Source: Omphiscola glabra
Lineage: Eukaryota; Mollusca; Gastropoda; Lymnaeidae
Reading direction: 5' to 3'
DNA length: 64,000 nucleotides
NCBI GenBank assembly: GCA_964017045.1
Contig: OZ024807.1
Coordinates: forward strand, 22,730,097 to 22,794,096
Shown: positions 53,079 through 64,000 of the stretch, piece after piece
How positions within the stretch are numbered: position 1 is the first letter of the stretch
How the letters are laid out: each line of letters starts with the position of its first letter
Program-made: the position numbers and the translations under genes
The notes under the pieces: generated by a model
What the model was told of the DNA's origin: nothing
What the model saw: only the letters and a program-made list of their open reading frames with translations
The model's database searches: none

Positions 53079-53289
53079 GCAGTACTAATGGAGACGTTAG
53101 TTTATTGCAGGATATGGGTTCAGCTCTGGGCAACAAGACTGCCATTGTAAATCCAAATTCGTGATATCCAGATCCTAGAAGTTTTGCTGGCAATGTTAAA
53201 GTACAATCTTTGAAAACCTTTGGTTCTCCAAATAGATTTGTGAGCTTCTTCTCAGCATATTTTTTGAAACGCTTTGGGGTCCTGGTTCC
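53079..53289 (-). CDS. Gene B exon 6, second half of split Ig-like module 2
   Basis: 211-bp exon, phase 0 to phase 1; acceptor tttgaag before 53289, donor GTAAGT after 53079. It encodes GTRTPKRFKKYAEKKLTNLF, then LTLPAKLLGSGYHEFGFTMA and ends NKLTSPLVL. A basic start is followed by the HEF and SPLVL signature of the module. Confidence 0.85.
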
Positions 53290-53451
53290 CTTCAAACAAA
53301 AACACAATGATTATAAACTAAATTTAAGTACCACATTTTGGAGGACTCTTCTATTTTCGATATTTAAAAAAATGTATTTTGTACATTCCAATAACTTCTT
53401 TGAAAATGCATTTAAATTAGCTGAGAAGATACGATATATTTTTGGACTTAC
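53290..53451 (-). other. Intron 5 of gene B (162 bp)
   Basis: The shortest intron of the gene, GTAAGT to AAG. An open frame crossing it on the plus strand (53210-53569) is antisense and not considered coding. Confidence 0.7.
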
Positions 53452-53582
53452 ATTAGTGTATAACACGAACTTGCACATAACGACATGTATCAACAGCTTT
53501 GAAATGCATACTACATTAACCTTTCCTTCACTGACAGTAGGGAACGTACATATGGAATCAGACAAATAACTTGTATTTGTAT
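53452..53582 (-). CDS. Gene B exon 5, first half of split Ig-like module 2
   Basis: 131-bp exon, phase 1 to phase 0; acceptor ttcgcag, donor GTAAGT after 53452. It encodes DTNTSYLSDSICTFPTVSEG, then KVNVVCISKLL and ends FVLYTN, which mirrors the YEIMTN ending of exon 7. Confidence 0.84.
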
Positions 53583-53789
53583 CTGCGAAAACACACAACG
53601 ATAATTTAACACCTTGATTATAATATAGTTTAAACAATTATTAACGATAGTTTGGTAAATAGTGCACTAAAGCATTATGCAATATATGAATTAGAGATAC
53701 CACGATCCCCGTCTTAGTAACAAACGTAAAAATAGGCATGGGACACGTTGAATAGTACTTAGAAAAAGTTCTAAATTGTAGAGTAATAA

Positions 53790-53990
53790 AGAGGATGTAC
53801 TACACAAAAACCAAAGGAAACCTTAAAGCAGACAAGGCTTAGATGGATTGATGATGTGAAAAAAGAGCCACAGCAGCTGGGAATCTAAGTATGGAATAGA
53901 AAAGCATTAGTTCGGTCAGAGTGAAAGTAATGTGTTGAGACAGGTCAAAAGCCTGCATAATCTGCAGCACCATAGGCATGGATGGATAGA
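53790..53990 (+). mobile_element. LINE 3' end fragment in intron 4 of gene B
   Basis: The broken plus-strand reading carries LRWIDDV-like and RKALVRSE words followed by QHHRHGWMDR-like sequence. This resembles the C-terminus of the endonuclease/reverse-transcriptase LINE family, ending in (atgg/gatag) simple sequence. Only about 200 bases remain and stops interrupt it. Confidence 0.5.
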
Positions 53991-54158
53991 GAAATATTGT
54001 TTGTTGAATTACATAACCTTAAAGATATATATATATATATATAATGATTAAATGAAGCTAAACATGTAATCATTTAAAAAAAATCCTTGCACACGTAATA
54101 CGAGATTTTGAATGATACTTTTAATCTAAATACAAAAGTAGAATTCAAAATATCTTAC

Positions 54159-54414
54159 CACTTATGTTTATCTGTATAACATCTCTACTGACAAATGTGT
54201 TATTTCTGTTATTTCTGTTATATCTTTCTCTTACCAAGGTAAACAACTGAATGTTATGCAGTCCGCGACCCAGTTCTTGAAGATAAAACGATAATGACAA
54301 CGATCTATAATAAACGTGCAATCCAGGCTCTTCGTCATCTTTATCAGAGTAATACGAAAAGAAGTCAAAGAATGCTTCCGTTGAATCTGTAAAAGATCTA
54401 AAAATGTCATGGTT
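54159..54414 (-). CDS. Gene B exon 4, second half of split Ig-like module 1
   Basis: 256-bp exon, phase 0 to phase 1; acceptor tttctccag before 54414, donor GTAAGA after 54159. It encodes NHDIFRSFTDSTEAFFDFFS, then YYSDKDDEEPGLHVYYRSLS, LGRGLHNIQLFTLV and ends ININIS-type sequence (QINIS). The L-G-R-G-HN-Q position matches L-G-S-G-HEF of exon 6. Another frame is also open over most of the exon (54231-54485) but would not join to the neighbouring exons. Its partner in gene A is 1-130. Confidence 0.85.
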
Positions 54415-56364
54415 CTGGAGAAAAAAAAAAATATATATTTAAAAAAAAATAAAATAGAAGAAAAAATTATGATAAATTTAAGCACCCACGGAAAAAAAAT
54501 TAATACAATATTTGAATAGAGTCTAGCCTCTTTTAATTAAATATTTTACATGGTGTATACTGATTATACTTTTCTTATAAAGATGCAAACATTTTAGTTT
54601 AAACATAAAGAACCAGCAAAACAAAGTTTTGCCCATAAATCTGATCTATTCATTTTGTTATTAATGCTATTCTATATTAATACTATTATGTCCACCCAAT
54701 TTTACACCACAGATTTATTGCAAGCTATTCAGAACAAAAATATGTTACGCTTAAATTGAACTTGGGATATTGTTTTTAAGAATGGTATTTAGCGAAATTA
54801 GTGATTTTTTTTGTTGTTGTTCTGAAACAGTGTCATGAACCCCTTGAAAAAGCAGAAACAAACTGATTTTAGTGGGTTGGGATGGGCCAAAGTATTGATA
54901 GAATATGTTTTCGTAACTTGTTTGTGGCAATTTTAAGCTTGATATTTTAACAAAAAGTTGGTAAATTATATTTAAATCAGCATTTAGGGTAAAAAAGATG
55001 CACGCTCTCTGTTGGAGTTGGAAAAGTGTATGATGTATCAATGTCTAGGGTTGATCATTTGTTACACACAGAACCATTCCAGTGCAAAGTTGATTTTACT
55101 TTTTTTACATGTATGTATTTGCAAATTCTGCATATACAAATCAGAAAGTTCACTAATATTAATTATAATATTAATTATTATTAAATAGAAATAACAATAT
55201 TTTATGTCTAAGCTTTGTTACTGATATTCCAAATTCATACGGTAGTGTTACAGTTACATTCCTAGGCTTTGAATGAAAGTCTTTAAAAAAAAAATCACTT
55301 TCGAGATGAAATATTTAAAAGTCGAACAAATGGCAAAACAAGAATGGACACATTTAGGAACAATAAAGTTATAGTACTGTTTGGTTCCCTCCAAATTCAG
55401 CTGGTACATGGCTTAAAAACCTGAATGATTGATTTGGACACCAAGTCGGAATGCCTTTGAACATACATTCACTGCTGGCGTACAGTGGCAGGCCTTTCGG
55501 TTTTGGGGAATATTAACTGGAAATTGAGCGGCGCCTAATTCAATGTTTAGAAAAAGTAATTATAAATGTTTCTTTTAAAGGAGAAAAACGAATTGTAATT
55601 ATTGCTTTAGAGAAGTTTTTTTTGTTTTTGTTTTTTTTTTGTTTTTTTTTTCAAACGTCTTTAAACTGACTTGTCTGCTGATAAAAGCAAGGTATATTTG
55701 CTAGTATACAGATATGTGCGATTAAATATGAAACATTCAAGTCAGTCTTGACTATTTATTTGGTCAATTGAAATTGTTAAATTGAAACGATAGAAAACGG
55801 ACAAGATTTTGAATGATTGCCTCTTTTGAAATCAAGAAATTAACGTTTTAAAAAAATTAGTTAATTTGTTTCAGTTTTTTTTTTAAATTATGTTTTTATT
55901 AAAACAATATTTGCTACATCAAATTCTAAATTTTATTAATAAACAAAACAATACTATACCTACTGTGTATGACTTGTTAATATACAAAAAAAATACTATA
56001 CCTAATGTGTATGATCTTGTTAATGTACAAAACAATACTATACCTACTGTGTATGATCTTGTTAATGTATACAACAATACTATACCTATTGTGAATGATC
56101 TTGTTAATGTACAAAACAATACTATACCTACTGTGTATGATCTTGTTAAAAATTTACACAGTGAATAATGTCGGTTAATGTGGTTTTTAAATAAAAGGGA
56201 GAGCGTGGTTTAGGTTGGCGTGAGACAATTAGCTTAGTAGACATCTACACTAGTGTGGCCTTTCCATGCTCTTGTACATTTTTTACAAATAAAGGAATAC
56301 ATAAAATTGATTTTAATATTAAGTAAGCCAAATTATAATATTTAAAACATTTACAAGTACTTAC
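54415..56364 (-). other. Intron 3 of gene B
   Basis: 1950 bp, aligning with gene A intron 3 apart from the LINE there. It contains the 42-bp minisatellite described separately. Confidence 0.65.
55940..56155. repeat. 42-bp minisatellite, 5 copies (uninterrupted counterpart)
   Basis: Units encoding NTIPTVYDLVNVQ-like 14-residue repeats in the plus frame 55890-56168, which is a translation of the repeat. It corresponds to the array split by the LINE in copy A. Confidence 0.85.
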
Positions 56365-56483
56365 ATTTATCATTGCGGAGCAAATCGTGGATGGATGCAC
56401 AAAACGGTTCAATGCTTCAAGTGTCAAGTATGTTCCATTATGCAGTAGCTGAATTGACTCCCTTGTTATTTCTTTAGGTTGTT
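56365..56483 (-). CDS. Gene B exon 3, first half of split Ig-like module 1
   Basis: 119-bp exon, phase 1 to phase 0; acceptor acatttag before 56483, donor GTAAGT after 56365. It encodes EQPKEITRESIQLLHNGTYL, then TLEALNRFVHPSTICSAMIN. Equal in length to gene A exon 3 (4022-4140). It has a single cysteine, unlike exons 5 and 7 which have two. Confidence 0.84.
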
Positions 56484-59050
56484 CTAAATGTTTCAACATA
56501 ACCAAGTAAAGTATGCATATGTATGCAATAGCTGTTAAGTTATTTTTAAAAATAAAATATGAATATATTTTCATATTTTAAATTTTCATTTTTAATAAAA
56601 AAAATAATTTTTGTTTGTTAGTTTTGTATTTTGCTGAATTGAATGTTTGCTTTAAAGCTTTTGTTATTTTTTAAAAAAAAGTATGACTTTTCATCAACTT
56701 TAGGCATATATACTATGTACACGTTAGTGTTACTATTTAGTGTTGCTTGTTAGTAAATGTTTCGAAGAATCCATGAAAACTGGAAAATGTATCACAACTC
56801 AATTAGACATCGGCATTCCGCTTGATCTACAGGTGGAGACTGTGCAGTTTAATTACGATCATTTTATTCACAAAGTTTATTTTTTCTTTGAAAATCGTAA
56901 ATCGTAGACAATAAAGGGGTAAAAAAAGATAATTGAAAATCTTCGAATGACGACTCACTCGTGTAAGTTAAGTTATTTTGGGAAATAGGCACATTTTAAT
57001 AAGCCTAAATTCAGAATGGTGAGCATGTGTTTGTTCCAATCACTTTAAATAAACATTTATTCTATGTTCGCAGAACAGTTTGTTTTATTTCAAAGTTCGT
57101 AGCTTTTTTGATGCAATCATATCCTTTAAATATAAGTAAATAAGTGTAGTAAAATTTCAAAAACGACATCGTGTGGTATAAAAAGGGGTGGGTGGATTAA
57201 ATCATAGCTCTCTAGCAAATCTGTTAATTTCTCAAAGAATCTCAGTTGATCTAGAAAACCGGAATCATCCTAATGTTTATAATTTTTGAGAATTCAGATC
57301 TAGTTGGTTAAGTGTGCATTTTATAAGTATTTCAATATCTTTAATGCACAATTCCTTAATTAACGAAAATGTTTCCATTGTTGATTTTACTTTTTGTACA
57401 AATGTATCGATATTTAATAAATTCACTAGCATATTCTGAAATGTCAAAAATCATACGTTTCTTTTACGATTTGTAACAGGTAGTGTTTCTGTTAAAAATG
57501 GTGCAATGCGATACAATATGAACATCTAAAACGTAATGCATGTGTTCATATATATATATATGCGTAATAAATTATGATTGTGTGTATCATATACCTTTCT
57601 AGAAGATTTACTTATCTTAATCAAACTTGTACTACATTAAAGTCTGTTTTATAAGGTTTCATAGTATTACTTGATGGGTCAAAATAAAAAGCCTGATAAC
57701 GTTAAATCAGTTGAGTTCGTTGATTCACAAAGTGCAGCCATTACGACTTAAAGAAGCCGGCTAATTTTTAAAAAGCTCTATCCATAAAATCGTTTTCCAA
57801 ATTCGGTATGTGTGGCCTTTTGGATTATTGTAATGCTTCACAAGCCTCATAGGAACGTGAACTATCCTTTTCCAAAGTTATCTTGTTCTATTTTTTCACG
57901 CGGTTTGAACACTAAATTTTATAACAGCACAAACTTAAAGTAATTTGTTTTACATTTTTAATCAATTTAGAAGATCCATTTTTAATGGTTTAATCTGTTA
58001 GGACCCAGTACCAGATCATATCTATCATTTTATGACTTAATATGGAACCTATTAAAATCATTTGAATCACGGTTTGGTTAAGGCAACTTTTGGGTTGGGG
58101 GCCACTGCCCCACTCCGGGGAAATACACTGCAACCCAAAAAAAGAAAACAAAAACAACTATGCAAATATTATTATAGTTTTTTTAAATTAAAAACGACCA
58201 ACTTATAATTTTAAAACAGTTTTAAAAAGAACAGAATTTTGCGCCTAAAAATCTATTACAACCTCCAAAATAAACCTCTTGATTTTGAAATCATAAAAAT
58301 GATTGTGTCTTTTTTTATAATTTTTCAAATACTTTTTTTGCCTTGGAAAATGGTGGCCTACATTGGTATAGGCATGGATAGTTTCACTCAGCTCACCAAC
58401 ATGTATTCTTGTTAGAAAAGTTCTTCTTTTATTATACTGTCCTTCCACTTTAAGCTTTTCCAAACTGTGTTCCTTTATTTCGTTATGGATATGAGCAGAG
58501 CTACCTTTTCAACAATCACAGGAAAAACCTTCATTTTGAGCACGAATAAAAAAATTAATTTGTACGTTTGTATCGTTCAGTATCGACCAAAAAGCAAACT
58601 TTTTAAACTTGATGTTTATTTATAGAGTTTTATGAAGAAATAACAACAACAAAAAAACTAGTTTTCTTTTTTGATTACATTCTTATTTCTATGATTATAG
58701 CTACAAAGATCACCTGTTAAAAATGCCAGGGTACTAGGTCCAGTAGTTTTCTAGTCCATATCCATCAAACACTCAAATACACAAACCCAACATTGAGAGT
58801 ATATTATATTATATACCTATATATTATGTGTGAACATATAAATATATGTATTTTGTTATTTTCTACATATACATTTGTTTGTTTTTATTTTAATATTTTC
58901 AGAATCTTATTTTATTTTAAAAACTTTTTTTTTTTTTTTTTAAATTTAGATACAAGTAATGATTTTTTAAAAACAAATAAATATGTTTATACTTTTAAGT
59001 TAACTTTTCTCGTATGAAAGTTATAGACGCACATATTAAAAGATGCTCAC
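56484..59050 (-). other. Intron 2 of gene B
   Basis: 2567 bp, without the 7.5-kb insertion that expands this intron in gene A. A poly-A/T stretch lies near 58925-58942. The frames at 58245-58463 and 58793-59017 are unsupported. Confidence 0.65.
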
Positions 59051-59407
59051 CATTCACATGAAATGTGTTGCAAACAGCCACCTTCCTATCATTGTATTCA
59101 CAAGTTAGGTCAGTCAAATCCATAGCCATAAGACGTCCGATATCATAAAACGAGACATCAACGTACATAGTGCTCCGCATAATGAACTGTTCGTCCTCAT
59201 ATAAATCCACTGAAGCGGAGGAAAAAAATCTATACTTAGTCTGATTGGTGGAATGACAAATGTTGATATCACATATGTACAATTGTGTATTTGTACGGGT
59301 CTCTGGGCTATACACGCTCCACGTTAAGTCAGTGACGGCCTCTTTGCTGACTTCGCAGGAAAAGTTGACATTGACATCCTCTTGTAAGGAACACGTTATT
59401 CCAGATG
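59051..59407 (-). CDS. Gene B exon 2, N-terminal Ig-like domain
   Basis: 357-bp phase 1-1 exon, acceptor caacag before 59407, donor GTGAGC after 59051. It encodes SGITCSLQEDVNVNFSCEVS, then DLTWSVYSPETRT, YICDINICH, DIGRLMAMDLTDLTCEYNDR and KVAVCNTFHVNG. The layout is Ig V-like with at least six cysteines, so extra disulfides are likely. Gene A exon 2 matches over its whole length. Confidence 0.85.
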
Positions 59408-60092
59408 CTGTTGTGCATTAAAACAGTTAATAATGTTTAAAATTATAAAAGATTAAAATTCTTATTTAATACTTCTTTTGTCCTATGCTTAACTACGCGC
59501 ATAATTTTCTAGGACGAATAAACTAATGCTAGGAGTCACACAATTATAATATCGTGATAAGAACAAAACTGGATTAGGGCGAAATACTACCAAAGTTTAA
59601 ACACATGATACAGCTGAAGAAAACCGAATAGCGACAAACATGTTGAGCTCTTTTAGTGTAAATTCCATTTTTCTCAGCTTTATGTGAGTAACTATGAAAA
59701 AAAAGTAATTTAGTTTGACAGGATTCATATTTTTTAAAAAGATTTATGTTTATCATATAAAATACTAGAAAACATATGTCCTTTTGGGGAATTAATATTA
59801 TAGTTTATATCCACCCATGAATTAAACCTTCATTGATCCAGCCACCGAGGATCCATACACCAATATATCCATGCATGAAATGATATATTGTATCCACCCA
59901 AGAATCCACTTAATTCCATATATCCGTCGATCAGTCCATCAAGCCAACCATAAGTCATACATTCATAAGTCAACCTCTCTTTCAATATGTCTTTCTTTCT
60001 GTTGTTTATCCATGCACCAGTTTTATATTTTTTATTCAATCACTCGGCCAACAAACACGCCCACATTAAAACTTCATATAAAAGATGCTTGC
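59408..60092 (-). other. Intron 1 of gene B (GC-AG)
   Basis: 685 bp beginning GCAAGC and ending CAACAG. Homologous to gene A intron 1. Short frames on both strands (59574-59756, 59830-60039, 59871-60107) are not kept between copies. Confidence 0.65.
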
Positions 60093-60168
60093 CAAAATGT
60101 GTCTTGACGTACATCAATACAGTTATCAAAACTATATTGGAACTTGTCATCATTAGGCCAGTCTTCAT
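60093..60168 (-). CDS. Gene B exon 1: start codon and signal peptide
   Basis: The ATG at 60168 opens MKTGLMMTSSNIVLITVLMY then VKTHF plus one base, a secretory signal peptide of the same length as in gene A. The donor is GCAAGC. It joins in phase 1 to exon 2, giving an alanine at the junction. Conservation of the frame against a diverged intronic background argues that the exon is real. The plus frame 59987-60235 is its antisense. Confidence 0.8.
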
Positions 60169-61233
60169 GGATAAGAATTTTGGATTGTATAAATATTTAC
60201 TGCTTATGGTAATCGCAACTATAGTTAAAACTTAATGTATAATTCACTAATTGTATTAACTAAAAAGAACTAATAGTGAGAGTGTGTATTCGTTGCGCTA
60301 TACATATAATATTCACTAAATAACATAGAAACATTATTTTTTTTTAAATAACGTATGTCCCAAAATTATAATCCAAGCAGACGGCATTACAACTGATATA
60401 GCCTAAGTTTCCGTAGAGGTTTCATTTTAAGACTTTCTAAAATAAAATTAAAGTGAAATTGACCTTATAATATAGATTTTTCTTTTTTTGTTGTAATACT
60501 AACTAAGTCTTTAAAACGCTTAATATATATTATAAACGGCACTAAATGTATATTGTTCACAAACTCTTTAAGCAAAATACTTTCTATACTTTATTATGTC
60601 TTCTGGAAGGAAAAACAAAATCTTTTAAAGGACGGTTTCTTGTTCATGCTCATATTTTCAAAACTGACATAAAATCATTTAAGTAATTTACAACACGCCG
60701 CTAATTAAAACATCTTAAATTACAAAGCAATATAGTTAAATCGTGTTACATTTTTTGTTAAGAAAACGAACTAATGAAACTGTTTTAAAAGTTAAAGAAC
60801 AAACGATGAATACGGCTAATGGCTAAGTTCTTGAGATTTAATATATGTCCAAGATATTGTCAATGACTTTTTCCAGTCTGTGTTTTGCTTAATTGGTGGT
60901 CCAGGGAAATACTTTGGCAACAGACAATCTCTGTGGAGCCGAAGCATGCAACATCTGTGTCAAGTAGTTTTTGCTACACTATACAGTCGTGTTTGTGCTA
61001 GTAGTAGAAATATATTTAACAAATGTGTAAGCAAAAAAACTTAAAACTAGAGCAACAATAAAATAAAATAATAAAAAAAAAAAAAAACAAACACAACAAA
61101 TCAAACGCAAAATAATCGTTATACTTATCCTCGAATACATCGAAAATGAACGATTTTAATTTAAACAATCAAGTATCAATATTTACATTATTTTTTTAGA
61201 AATGAGATCTTCCTGAATATAAATAAAATCAAC
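60169..61233 (-). promoter_or_regulatory. Probable 5' flank and promoter region of gene B
   Basis: Aligned with 15418-16400 upstream of gene A. The closest 80 bases are the best kept (5' UTR by inference), and tcgtgtttgtgctagtagta recurs at about 60985. No transcription start can be located. Confidence 0.4.
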
Positions 61234-61241
61234 AACTAATG

Positions 61242-62211
61242 CAGGGGTCGTAAACACGCGGTCCGCGGAACATTTGAGACCCGCAGGACTATATTGTTCG
61301 GCCTGCTACATGAAACCAAAGTTTAGTGTTAATACGCCGGCGTCTTTTCTCCATTCTCCTATTTGTAACTTGACCCACCGTGACGGTGTCAGTCGACTGT
61401 CACCAAGTAATCTAATTCTGATTTTGTAATATTTCTATATATGATTGCTTGTTAAGTATAATAGTAAGAACATTTTTAAAATCGGACTGAACGATTTTAT
61501 TCTATATCATTTTCTGAGACAAACATTGCAAGAGGGCGGTTTTGATAAAAGATTTCACAAGTCAGTTGGTGGGTAATGCACAACCATAATTGTGTAAATC
61601 GTAACAATCGGATACAGTATCAACGAATCACTACAGACAATGCCGCTAGTCTTTACGATTGAGTGAAATTCCGAACATGTCAGCTTTGTCACTTTCAAAC
61701 CAGAGTTATTCAAAAAGGTCTTATGTACGATATAAAATAAAAATGCATTCTCCCAACACCTTCTTTCTTCGCATCAATAATTCATACATATGACATGCTC
61801 TTTCCTATTGTTTGAACACGTTTTAGCCTCCAAAGACTTCATGGAGATGGATGGGGTGTTGTTACTCTACTAACTGATCACAAATGGCAAATAGGCGTTT
61901 CTTTTCTTGTTGACATTACACATGAGCGCGAGGAGTTGCAAGACCAGTGTATTCTTGACTGTGTTGCCTATGACAGTGTCAGGGCTTTCGGCGCAATATG
62001 TTTGTTATGGTTTTTAGAGAAACCTCTGCCATTTCCCAAAATTCAAAGTACTCCAGGCCTGGGGAACACTATTCAATAGTAACTTAATAGTATGCATTCT
62101 GATACCATAGCAAAGTTGAATGAACAATTTGATCACATTACTTGATGCAGCGTAGTCGCAATCCGACTCGACCTTCTGCGTTCATTGTGTGATTTGAGTA
62201 TGATACACTTG
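61242..62211 (+). mobile_element. hAT transposon relic, copy B
   Basis: Ends are caggggtcgtaaac and gtatgatacacttg, flanked by perfect 8-bp duplications aactaatg (61234-61241 and 62212-62219). It is the same insertion as 20306-22163, but about 580 bases of the transposase part are deleted and the MITE is absent. Confidence 0.82.
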
Positions 62212-62219
62212 AACTAATG

Positions 62220-63349
62220 AATGATTTGGCTTTTACCATTGTAACTTGAAAAATCATATACATTTCTTTAATTTTTTTTTTTTTTAATAGTATGGTAGGA
62301 GAAAATGCAGGCAAATTTTATGCAAAATAGACACTTTAGTGACCTTTTATTTTAAAATATAATAACATCCTAGAACATCTACCTACAATAATTATTGTGG
62401 CTCTAATAGAGTTAATTTTCACCTAAGTATTATAAGATATTAAGGCTAACAAAATATCACCACAAGGTTTTGCGATTTTCGTCATACTAATGTTTTGTGT
62501 TTTCGTAAATAGCTGGCGAAATATCTCTGTATTTATATTTAGCCTACTACCAACATATTCGTTTTTCCATTACGGTGACGTAATTAATTTCGTTAAGTGA
62601 TTAACCTCCCTCATTCCCATTGGTTTGGGAAATAATTATTTATTTTAACGAGTCTCTTAAAATTGTTGTTCTGACTGGTCTCGACGGAGAATAAAAAAAA
62701 ATACATATAAATTGGTCGTAAATATCATAAAAGTAAACGGTCTGCAGTACGTCTGCTACATAATTATAATACGAAACCGTGATACATCCACACGCGTGTT
62801 AGTTCGTCAATAACAATATTTATGAGCATGAATATGATGAATTTCAAGAAATTAATGATTTGAACAAGGCCTAATTTTAATTTTTTTTTTTTTTTTTTTT
62901 TTTTTTAAATAAAACAAAATTAATAATAGAAATAGTACCATTACCTAGCTTTAAGCAATATATTTACCTTTGCCTTTGAGAACATTGATAATCATGATAA
63001 TAATACAACAAAATGAATATCACAAATGAAGGAATTGAATACAGGAGCCAGCGTGATCAATAAATTGATCGTTGACCCTTAATATATAGAATAAGAAGAA
63101 GAAAAAACCACGGTTTACAATTTAATTTTTTAAAAATTAAAAACAGAAATAATTAAATAAATATTAACATTCAATTAGTTTTTCTTAACGGTTTACATTT
63201 GCTTAAGCCTAGTTGAAATGTAAGTTTTGGAAATATAGGACAATTAGATCATCATGCAGCTGTGGGTCGTTTTTGTTGAGTATTACTCATATAGCATACG
63301 CTAACAGCAAGACTGCAATATCATTCAATATTACATTTCATTTGCAATT
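62220..63349. other. Shared non-coding segment, copy B
   Basis: Aligns with 22172-23600. Poly-T run at 62881-62906. Nothing coding seen. Confidence 0.5.
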
Positions 63350-64000
63350 AAGTCTAATTTAGCCAAAACTTATGAAGTCGGAATTTCCTCAGGAGTCACG
63401 AAACACGTACAGTTTCATCAGTGGGATACTCCCGTAGTTTTTTGGATGAAAGAAGTCTACATCAGAGAAAGGAAAAAAAAAACACGAATTAGGATATGTG
63501 GTGAATACGCACAAACTGTAAATCCACAGTTAGACATAGACAGGTACCCAATGCCAACACAGGAAGGCCTTATTAGAAAGTTGGCATGTGGGATTTAATT
63601 CTCAAACATAGAATTTGCTGATGCCTATAATCATATCGAAATTTCAAAAGAAACTCAAGAGAAATTAGTCTTAAGCAATCCTAAATGTGTATTGCTTTAG
63701 ACATGTCTACAATTTTTGATTACATCAGCACTAGCTTATTTCAAGGAAATCATGTACAAACTTACATACGATTTGCCTGGAGAAGCAGTGTACATGGATG
63801 ACATTCAAGTGAGTGGAAGGAATGACGAAGACCTTGCAACCAAATTGCGAACGGTAGTGCACAGCCTAAATGAAAATCGTTTAAAATGCAATTTGGAAAA
63901 AAAAAACAATTTTGCCCAACAATCCATAGAATGTTTAGAGCATACTTTCTTGCAATGGTATATCAAAAAGAGCAAAATTAGATGCAATTATAACCATGCT
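63350..64000 (+). pseudogene. Ty3/Gypsy-type retrotransposon relic, copy B (runs off the window)
   Basis: Broken plus-strand reading equal in order to the copy A relic: RYPMPTQ near 63545, YMDDIQVSGRNDEDLATKLR near 63795 (the YxDD motif of the reverse transcriptase) and SLNENRLKCNLEKK after it. In this copy the part after YMDD reads better than in copy A, while the upstream part is interrupted by stops. The minus frame 63805-63987 is its antisense. Confidence 0.75.

Noticed and set aside
53210..53569. Plus frame across gene B exons 5 and 6
   Set aside because: Antisense shadow of two exons and a short intron.
54231..54485. Alternative minus frame over gene B exon 4
   Set aside because: Does not join in phase with exons 3 and 5 and is not the frame conserved in gene A.
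40365..60168. Naming the gene a FREP (fibrinogen-related protein)
   Set aside because: No fibrinogen domain found, and the Ig sequences do not clearly match what I know of FREP Ig domains.

Overview
The window is eukaryotic: AT-rich, introns with GT-AG borders, many long minisatellites, and dense relics of LINEs, hAT transposons, a Ty3/Gypsy element and a Helitron. Repeat style and an immunoglobulin-type secreted or surface gene family suggest a lophotrochozoan, probably a gastropod mollusc; this is inference and no species is claimed.

The main content is a family of multi-exon genes on the minus strand. Gene B starts at 60168 (signal-peptide exon) and can be followed through eleven coding exons down to 40365. 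Together these give 769 codons in one open frame, with compatible phases at every junction. Gene A is a paralogue starting at 15417; its first four exons (15417 to 1) are visible and the rest lies left of the window. The product begins with a signal peptide and an Ig-like domain, followed by three modules each split over two exons (phase 1-0 then 0-1), then three Ig-like domains each on a single phase 1-1 exon. The 3' end of gene B (membrane anchor, lectin or other terminal domain, stop) was not found.

Genes A and B lie on a direct tandem segmental duplication. About 1-24300 aligns in order with 54284-64000, introns and old transposons included. Copy A has grown by insertions absent from copy B: a LINE at 1727-3737, a block of about 7.5 kb holding a 21-copy 47-bp minisatellite and a 3.6-kb Helitron, about 3.9 kb containing a LINE 3' fragment, and a foldback MITE inside an older hAT relic. 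The hAT and Gypsy relics occur in both copies and so predate the duplication.

Between the genes (about 25-40 kb) lie a 40-bp minisatellite, degenerate repeats, a second Helitron relic broken by a GATA microsatellite, a BED-type hAT relic, a probable dispersed repeat and a GC-rich island. Inside gene B the intron at 40677-45400 holds LINE debris with three adjacent minisatellites. No tRNA, rRNA or CRISPR array was seen.
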